Assembly (NCBI GenBank): GCA_015060325.1
Contig: SUYQ01000022.1
Coordinates: forward strand, 1 to 49,387
DNA length: 49,387 bases
Origin: Bacteroidales bacterium
Lineage (GTDB): Bacteria; Bacteroidota; Bacteroidia; Bacteroidales; UBA932
Reading direction: 5' to 3'
Shown: positions 45,391 to 49,387 of the stretch, one piece after another
Position numbering within the stretch: position 1 is the stretch's first letter
Layout of the letters: each line of letters starts with the position of its first letter
Translations under genes and position numbers: made by a program
Notes under the pieces: generated by a model
Database searches by the model: none
What the model saw: only the letters and a program-made list of their open reading frames with translations
Told to the model about the DNA's origin: nothing

Positions 45391-45608
45391 AACACGGTGG
45401 GTCGATTTGCCCCACCGTGTTGGTAGTCATCTTACTATGAGTCAATGGCTTACATGTCCATTGACTTTCACATATTTTCGGGGCTGATATTGCCCTAGTG
45501 TGCCCGGTAGTCTTTTCCGGCTACCACCGAGCACGGCAACACGGCATAGAAGCACTAAAAGGCACATAGGTGTGCTCGGTAGTAGACAGTTTTGACGACC
45601 GAGCACGG
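45391..45608. repeat. Cluster of palindromes in a gene-free stretch
   Basis: AACACGGTGGG (45391-45401) pairs with CCCACCGTGTT (45411-45421). GTCAATGG (45441-45448) pairs with CCATTGAC (45458-45465). GTGCTCGGT (45572-45580) pairs with ACCGAGCAC (45598-45606). ACCGAGCACGG also occurs as a direct repeat at 45526 and 45598. Function unknown. Confidence 0.75.
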
Positions 45609-45634
45609 TTGCGCGTCAATGAAATGCTCCCTTG

Positions 45635-45746
45635 GGAGGCTGGGAGGATATTAACAAGCACGGTGACCGCTTCTCCTTTAACGACGACCAGCGCATGCTG
45701 GGCATCTGCAGCGTGGGTCAGAGCGATTCTTTACAAATCTGGAGTG
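45635..45746 (+). repeat. Repeated gene fragment, copy 1
   Basis: Starts GGAGGCTGGGAGG. Its last 84 bp (45663-45746) match 49172-49255 at about 81 positions. Translated on the plus strand both give RMLGICSVGQSDSLQIWS, so it is probably the 3' end of a lost gene. The reading frame ends at the TAA at 45747-45749. Confidence 0.85.
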
Positions 45747-45750
45747 TAAG

Positions 45751-45849
45751 ATGAAGACCGGAGGCACGACACTGGCCATACTTATAATCGCTATAGTTAC
45801 TGCATCACTATACCTATTCCTTAAATTCAAAAACCTTATTAAACTTTAA
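45751..45849 (+). CDS. Possible 32-residue single-helix membrane protein
   Basis: An ATG-initiated frame encodes MKTGGTTLAILIIAIVTASL followed by YLFLKFKNLIKL. The composition is one hydrophobic helix with a basic C-terminal tail, which is plausible for a small inner-membrane protein. It starts 4 bases after the preceding gene fragment and ends 6 bases before the next gene, like members of a compact phage-type operon. There is no independent support. Confidence 0.4.
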   Translation: MKTGGTTLAILIIAIVTASLYLFLKFKNLIKL

Positions 45850-45855
45850 CACGCT

Positions 45856-46254
45856 ATGAAATACATCCCATCAATCGCTTTCGAGGAGATGTCCGGCAGC
45901 GCCAAGGGCGTTACCGCAGCAAAGGTCAAGGGCCGCAAGTTCATCAGAAACCGCGGCTACGGCGGAAGAGTCGGCACTGCCTACCAGGCAAAGAACCAGG
46001 GTGTCATGAAGATGATCACAACTTCGTGGAAGTCCCTCACCAACGAACAGATACTTGCATGGAACAAGCTAGCCCTCAGTCAGGACGCCAAGTCCGTTCT
46101 CGGAACAAAGGGCAAGATCTCAGGTCATAACCTTTTCCAGCGCCTAACTTCTGGGTAGTCAAGCTCGGTGGAGCCATCATGACGACTCCTCCAACCCTCA
46201 CCGGAGTCGAGACTCCTTCCGAGGCAACAATCGTATGCACAGGCGACGCGTGAG
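45856..46254 (+). pseudogene. Frameshifted phage-like structural or DUF-type protein gene
   Basis: The first frame (45856-46158) encodes 100 residues (MKYIPSIAFEEMSGSAKGVT, KVKGRKFIRNRGYGGRVGTA, ISGHNLFQRL). I have seen similar short basic proteins in Bacteroidales accessory regions but cannot name the family. Near 46147 the frame breaks; one base appears to be missing. The plus frame continues as NFWVVKLGGAIMTTPPTL and GVETPSEATIVCTGDA to a TGA at 46252-46254. Beyond it EPTSDEIDIKAVIFCNITPA is open, suggesting a further lost segment. Confidence 0.6.
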
Positions 46255-46409
46255 CCTACATCTGACGAGATCGACATCAAGGCAGTAATCTTCTGCAACA
46301 TAACACCGGCCCGGGGTCCGGTCTCAAACCCCGATTCGTTCCAATCTAAAAACCAGAACCCTCCGTCGCCAAAGAAACGCCGGAGGGTTCATTCATTTAT
46401 CTTAGAACA
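46255..46409. other. Decayed coding sequence and hairpin
   Basis: Contains remnant plus-strand reading after the frameshifted gene. A hairpin with arms AACCCTCCG (46357-46365) and CGGAGGGTT (46381-46389) could be its terminator. Confidence 0.4.
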
Positions 46410-46517
46410 TCAGTTGTTCTGGAACTCTTCGTAAAGTGCCACTGGCCCGAGATGCCAGGCCTTTGTCGACTCTTTCTCCAATCGTGCATACACTTCCGAA
46501 GAATACAGCATCTTCAT
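46410..46517 (-). pseudogene. Short gene remnant, minus strand
   Basis: 35 codons from an ATG: MKMLYSSEVYARLEKESTKA then WHLGPVALYEEFQNN. It reads like the end of a real protein, and the open frame continues upstream to the palindrome at 46523. No function assigned. Confidence 0.3.
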
Positions 46518-46522
46518 AGCCT

Positions 46523-46554
46523 CTGTACCCTTCCCAGTTAGGGGAAGGGTACAG
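46523..46554. repeat. 13-bp palindrome between two gene remnants
   Basis: Arms CTGTACCCTTCCC (46523-46535) and GGGAAGGGTACAG (46542-46554), loop AGTTAG. A coding remnant leaves it in each direction. Confidence 0.8.
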
Positions 46555-46784
46555 CAAAGCAGCTGATCGAATCTATCAATGAAATTAACATGGCATTAAA
46601 ATCAGGAGAAAGGGACCGGATACAAAGCTACTCCCTAAAATTAATTGGCATATTACTCTTTAACTCTATCAAGTCTGAAAAAGCAATCCAAGCCACTCAG
46701 GAGGCTGGAAAAATAGCTATTAATCAGGCCATCAAAAACTTTATTCCAAGGATTTTTGGCCTTCGACATCAGCGACCGACTTGA
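46542..46784 (+). pseudogene. Possible truncated gene, C-terminal part
   Basis: The frame is open from the palindrome through GTAKQLIESINEINM to a stop at 46784, with an internal ATG at 46590. It is amphipathic and Ile/Lys rich (KAIQATQEAGKIAINQAIKN). The N-terminus appears missing. No family recognised. Confidence 0.3.
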
Positions 46785-46811
46785 ATATCAGGCAGAAAAT
46801 TTGTATATTTG
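46780..46811 (+). promoter_or_regulatory. Promoter of the DUF4160-DUF2442 pair
   Basis: CTTG (46780-46783), 20 bp, then TATATTTG (46804-46811). The ATG at 46833 follows 21 bases later. Confidence 0.65.
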
Positions 46812-46832
46812 CCAGAGTTAAAACGATTTGAG

Positions 46833-47138
46833 ATGCCAAAGATTTACGAATACTTCGGATTTATATTCTTTTTCTACTCCAATGAACACGAGCCAATACA
46901 CGTGCACGTGATTAAAGGAGGATATCAGACTGTATTCGAACTAATCCTGATGGACGGAGAGCTTCAAGAAATCCGTACAAGGACGGAAGCTGGATACCTG
47001 CCACTTAACGAAAAGGAATCAGCAACAGCCGAAGACTTCATCAGGGCATATTACAAGAACATCGTTGAAAAGTGGATGAACTTCTTTGTACTTAAGAAGA
47101 GAGTTCGCTGCACACAAATAACTAAAAAAGTAAAATAG
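46833..47138 (+). CDS. DUF4160 protein
   Basis: 101 residues from ATG 46833. The motif FYSNEHEPIHVHV near residues 16-28 is the DUF4160 hallmark. Genes of this type commonly precede a DUF2442 gene, and the pair is suspected to be a toxin-antitoxin system. An in-frame start at 46809 lies inside the promoter and is rejected. Confidence 0.8.
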   Translation: MPKIYEYFGFIFFFYSNEHEPIHVHVIKGGYQTVFELILMDGELQEIRTRTEAGYLPLNEKESATAEDFIRAYYKNIVEKWMNFFVLKKRVRCTQITKKVK

Positions 47139-47140
47139 CA

Positions 47141-47398
47141 ATGGAAACCACAAGACTTTACATCGTACGAGCTGAATATGCTGGAGACGTGAGCCTTAAC
47201 ATCTTCTTCAGCGACGGCACGTCCCAAACTGTGGATTTCAAGCCATTCATCCTTGCACATCCACACCCGCAGTACAACCGCTACATCGAGCCAAAGAACT
47301 TCAAAAAGTTCACCATCGAACACGGCAACGTAGTCTGGGGCAAGAACTGGGACATGATCTTCCCTATCGAGCAACTCTATCGAGGCATTGTTGCATAG
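47141..47398 (+). CDS. DUF2442 protein
   Basis: 85 residues; LNIFFSDGTSQTVDFKPFI and GNVVWGKNWDMIFPIEQLY are typical of DUF2442. It starts 2 bases after the DUF4160 gene, so translation is probably coupled. The predicted role is the antitoxin or regulatory partner; this is family-level inference, not proven. Confidence 0.82.
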   Translation: METTRLYIVRAEYAGDVSLNIFFSDGTSQTVDFKPFILAHPHPQYNRYIEPKNFKKFTIEHGNVVWGKNWDMIFPIEQLYRGIVA

Positions 47399-47408
47399 GA
47401 CACACAAT

Positions 47409-47448
47409 ATATAAGGCTAGCACTTATGAAAAGATGCTAGCCTTATAT
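47409..47448. terminator. Hairpin after the DUF2442 gene
   Basis: Arms ATATAAGGCTAGC (47409-47421) and GCTAGCCTTATAT (47436-47448) pair perfectly over 13 bp. There is no long T-run, so function as terminator is likely but not certain. Confidence 0.65.
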
Positions 47449-47565
47449 GTATAAAGATTATTTCAATGCTATATTCTATTTAATCCTTCTTACTCTTCCC
47501 TCCCCACCGTGGCCAGAAGAGATATAAGCAGAACTGTAACAACTCGCACAACCAACCCCGCGGAA

Positions 47566-47848
47566 CTACATCGACAAAATATCCTCCACCCCGATCGGCT
47601 CATACGCCCCGTCCTTCATCTCCAGGATCACCGTGCCGCTCTCAAGAGCCCTCAACGTATGCCACTGGTCTGCCGGGATGTTCAGCGCATAGGCCATAGG
47701 AACGTCATTGCGAGGAGCGCAGCGACGTGGCAATCTCCCAACACAAAAGATTCAACCAACACTCCAGCATCATCATAATACTCCTCAACCTCGGCGACTC
47801 CTTCGCCTGAGCAGTCAACTTATCAAGCAATAAATTATCAATCTTCAT
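47566..47848 (-). pseudogene. Decayed copy of the WbuC cupin gene
   Basis: The N-terminal part (47780-47848, MKIDNLLLDKLTAQAKESPR) and the C-terminal part (47566-47700, ending PIGVEDILSM) both match the intact gene at 48729-49118. The middle is gone, including the HRH metal site. It is replaced by about 80 bp that includes a dispersed repeat (47703-47737). Confidence 0.8.
47703..47737 (+). repeat. Dispersed repeat inside the cupin pseudogene
   Basis: Begins CGTCATTGCGAGGAGCGCAG and ends in GACGTGGCAATCTC. It is the widely seen GTCATTGCGAGG...GGCAATCTC relative of the repeats in the V-ATPase operon, and sits exactly where the cupin sequence is missing. Confidence 0.8.
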
Positions 47849-47859
47849 AAACCGAAGCT

Positions 47860-47890
47860 ATTGCTATTTCAAAGAAAAACCATACCTTTG
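47860..47890 (+). promoter_or_regulatory. Promoter of the candidate small RNA
   Basis: ATTG (47860-47863), exactly 19 bp, then TACCTTTG (47883-47890). There is no plus-strand protein gene downstream, so it should drive an untranslated RNA. Confidence 0.75.
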
Positions 47891-47895
47891 CAGTG

Positions 47896-48024
47896 AGATT
47901 TTAGACACAGCAAGGATGGGGTAATTCGTTCAGTGCAAAGCCCTCGCCCCGAGCCCCACCATCAGGTAAACATCCCCTGTGCTTTCTTGAGGCAAATCAT
48001 AGGGATGCCGCAAGGCATCCTTTT
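47896..48024 (+). ncRNA. Unassigned small RNA of about 128 nt
   Basis: Starts about 6 nt after a full promoter and ends in a rho-independent terminator. No plausible reading frame is present. The strands CACAG (47906-47910) and GGATG (47914-47918) can pair with CATCC (47971-47975) and CTGTG (47977-47981), giving a long-range stem. A small hairpin CTCG/CGAG lies at 47943-47953. It lacks the SRP GGAAGG/AGCA motifs, and I could not match it to 6S, tmRNA or RNase P. It could be a divergent 6S-like or a mobile-element regulatory RNA. Confidence 0.6.
48002..48024 (+). terminator. Terminator of the candidate small RNA
   Basis: GGATGCC (48003-48009), loop GCAA, GGCATCC (48014-48020), then TTTTATATTT. 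It overlaps the 3' end of the convergent XRE gene by 2 bp. Confidence 0.8.
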
Positions 48025-48700
48025 ATATTTCTAAGGCTGTAATACAGTACTGTACCTTTTCATGGGTCCTTCGTCTGACCCCAACGGTCATCTTAACCAC
48101 ACCAATCCCCACACAATCATACTTCATGATTATCATCTTCTCGAATGGCTTCTGATTTCCATTATCCTTACTCTTAACAGTGGATACAGTTCGAGCATTA
48201 GTCAATATAGCATCCAATTGCAAAACTGCTAAAGTTGAAAAATAACTCCTTGACGCATGGGTACACGTTTCAGTAATAGACACGTAGCGGATATTAATAT
48301 ACTCTTTCAACGACAGATTAAATTTCCTCAATGACAGATTGCGCAACTTCCAATCATGATAGAATTTTGATATAATCTTACGTCTTGCTTCAATATCCTC
48401 TGCAGAATCCCCCATCGGCACATCCTCCGGTCGAATATCAGCAGTCAGATCCAAAGACTCCTTATGAAACTCCGGAACCGGTAATTCATAAACCTCTGGC
48501 TCCTCCACATACCCCACTAACAAAGCCAACGGCACCCCCAGAACTTCTGCTGCACGTGCTATAATCTCAAGATTATTCGTCTTAAAGAGCACATTCACAT
48601 TCTGACGCTGAATCCCCATTCTGCGGGCAAACTCCGCCTTCGTCACACCAAGCTTACCAAGAAGCTCAATCCCCTTTTCTTCAAAATAAATTCCTTTCAT
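48023..48700 (-). CDS. XRE-family regulator with C-terminal domain of unknown function
   Basis: 225 residues. Residues 10-60 form an HTH_3 domain (KLGVTKAEFARRMGIQRQNV then LEIIARAAEVLGVPLALLVG). A charged linker leads to a C-terminal domain from about residue 105 (KFNLSLKEYINIRYVS, HASRSYFSTLAVLQLDAILT, MIIMKYDCVG, GVRRRTHEKVQYCI). I have the impression this domain is common on Bacteroidetes mobile elements but cannot name it. It probably represses its own promoter (48705-48735), since a palindrome lies between the -33 and -7 boxes. The start codon is at or within one or two bases of the predicted transcription start, so the mRNA would be leaderless. Confidence 0.8.
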   Translation of the reverse strand: MKGIYFEEKGIELLGKLGVTKAEFARRMGIQRQNVNVLFKTNNLEIIARAAEVLGVPLALLVGYVEEPEVYELPVPEFHKESLDLTADIRPEDVPMGDSAEDIEARRKIISKFYHDWKLRNLSLRKFNLSLKEYINIRYVSITETCTHASRSYFSTLAVLQLDAILTNARTVSTVKSKDNGNQKPFEKMIIMKYDCVGIGVVKMTVGVRRRTHEKVQYCITALEI

Positions 48701-48704
48701 GAAG

Positions 48705-48735
48705 CAAAGGTAATGTAATATTTATATATTACAAA
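48705..48735 (-). promoter_or_regulatory. Promoter and operator of the XRE gene
   Basis: On the minus strand TTTG (48732-48735), 19 bp, then TACCTTTG (48705-48712). The spacer holds a perfect palindrome, GTAATAT-TTAT-ATATTAC (48715-48732), a likely repressor site. The -33 box overlaps the end of the cupin gene. Confidence 0.75.
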
Positions 48736-49118
48736 ATGTCCTCCTCCCCGATCGGCTCATACGCCCCGTCCTTGAATTCCACGATCACGGTGCCGCTCTC
48801 CAGACACTCCAGTCTGTGCCACTGGCCCTTATCAACACTCATGGCAGGAATGGATCCTCCAGCCTCAAGCAACACCTTCTCAGTCACATTACCCTCCGCA
48901 TCATACAACCACTGCACCGCCCTGCCACGCAGGATCGCCACAGTCTCCGAAGTCGTCCGATGGCGATGGATCGGCAGCATCGTCCCCGGCTCCAGCGCAT
49001 TCAACATCCTCTGCGATGTATCCGCCGCCGAATTCCTCAGATCCAGGTTCATCCTCAACCTCGGCGACTCCTTCGCCTGAGCGGTCAACTTATCAAGCAA
49101 TATATTATCAATCTCCAT
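48729..49118 (-). CDS. wbuC: WbuC-family cupin metalloprotein
   Basis: 129 residues from the ATG at 49118. A single cupin fold with metal ligands His51 and His53 (PIHRHRTTSE), Glu58 and His101 (QWHRLE). WbuC proteins occur in O-antigen and capsule loci, but their reaction is unknown to me. A longer start at 49214 runs back through the repeat at 49120-49255 and is rejected. The gene is intact, unlike its decayed copy at 47566-47848. Confidence 0.85.
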   Translation of the reverse strand: MEIDNILLDKLTAQAKESPRLRMNLDLRNSAADTSQRMLNALEPGTMLPIHRHRTTSETVAILRGRAVQWLYDAEGNVTEKVLLEAGGSIPAMSVDKGQWHRLECLESGTVIVEFKDGAYEPIGEEDIL

Positions 49119-49119
49119 C

Positions 49120-49255
49120 GGAGGCTGGGAGGGAACAGACCAGCACGGTGAGCAGACGAAAGTAGCTGACCGTGACCGCTTACCCTTTAACGATGACCAG
49201 CGCATGCTGGGCATCTGCAGCGTGGGTCAGAGCGATTCTTTACAAATCTGGAGTG
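49120..49255 (+). repeat. Repeated gene fragment, copy 2
   Basis: Begins GGAGGCTGGGAGG like copy 1 (45635). It carries about 24 extra bases in the middle and ends in the shared 84-bp block 49172-49255. On the plus strand it reads NDDQRMLGICSVGQSDSLQ. Its start lies immediately behind the cupin start codon. Confidence 0.85.
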
Positions 49256-49295
49256 GAAGCGAAGCGTAAGCGGGAAGATTTGTAAAGAGTCGCTC
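49230..49295. repeat. 20-bp inverted repeat at the right end
   Basis: Arm GAGCGATTCTTTACAAATCT (49230-49249) pairs with 49276-49295 at 19 of 20 positions. The loop is GC-rich. Only copy 2 of the repeated fragment has this partner arm. The last 90 bp of the window show no gene I can support. Confidence 0.75.
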
Positions 49296-49387
49296 CGTGC
49301 GTGGCAATTAGAGCGGCAGTCAGCTGGCGCAGAGTGCCAGAAGGCTTAACCGCTTTATATCACAATCATCAGAGAAACTATATTGGC

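Noticed and set aside
45140..45395. Small minus-strand genes upstream of ugd
   Set aside because: Two overlapping short frames in different phases with no start context; they cover the ugd promoter.
47896..48024. Signal recognition particle RNA
   Set aside because: The invariant GGAAGG and AGCA internal-loop motifs of the SRP hairpin are missing.

Overview
This window looks like a chromosomal segment of a Bacteroidales bacterium, probably an uncultured gut or rumen lineage. Four things point there. Candidate promoters repeatedly match the Bacteroidetes form, TTTG about 19-20 bp upstream of TAnnTTTG, and Shine-Dalgarno sequences are largely absent. A reduced seven-gene V-type ATPase operon is present in the order E-DUF2764-A-B-D-I-K. 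A secreted GH29 fucosidase and an S9B dipeptidyl peptidase occur together with lipoproteins. Short TGTCATTTCGACCGAGCGAAG-type dispersed repeats fill several gaps. I cannot assign a genus from sequence alone.

Layout. 1-630: tRNA-Phe with its own promoter and terminator. 636-8509: priA-metH, then metF (replication restart, methionine and folate cycle). 8510-10662: palindromes and two exported proteins of unknown function. 10671-18590: the V-ATPase operon, predicted Na+-coupled from its K-subunit ligands, with repeat arrays between the first three genes. 18588-28266: gpsA, ndk, a repeated-domain lipoprotein, an arginine deiminase, the fucosidase, the dipeptidyl peptidase and an exported orphan. 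28332-29570: L-serine ammonia-lyase. 29604-31177: a tandem hairpin array followed by a Y1 (REP-associated) transposase gene framed by two copies of a 133-bp double-palindrome unit.

39890-31203 (minus strand): an eight-gene operon of phosphoenolpyruvate mutase, phosphonopyruvate decarboxylase, an APC permease, a DUF2490 protein, a CTP-transferase-like enzyme, 2-aminoethylphosphonate transaminase, dTDP-glucose dehydratase and GDP-mannose pyrophosphorylase. It should make 2-aminoethylphosphonate and probably CMP-activate it to decorate a surface glycan; the transferase that would attach it is not here. 40014-40775: an SDR oxidoreductase. 45128-40827 (minus): a uronate block of UDP-glucose dehydrogenase, UDP-glucuronate 4-epimerase, a galacturonokinase-like GHMP kinase and a sugar nucleotidyltransferase, which could supply UDP-galacturonate both de novo and by salvage.

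45166-49387 is a degraded accessory region. It holds palindromes, a directly repeated gene fragment at both ends, phage-like gene remnants, a DUF4160/DUF2442 pair, a decayed cupin copy, an unassigned small RNA with complete promoter and terminator, an apparently leaderless XRE regulator with a palindrome inside its promoter, and an intact WbuC-type cupin.

A theme of the window is repeat DNA entering coding sequence. metH carries two copies of a 28-bp palindrome and one copy of the dispersed repeat in frame. priA and manC carry in-frame tandem duplications. The arrays inside the V-ATPase operon belong to the same dispersed-repeat family.
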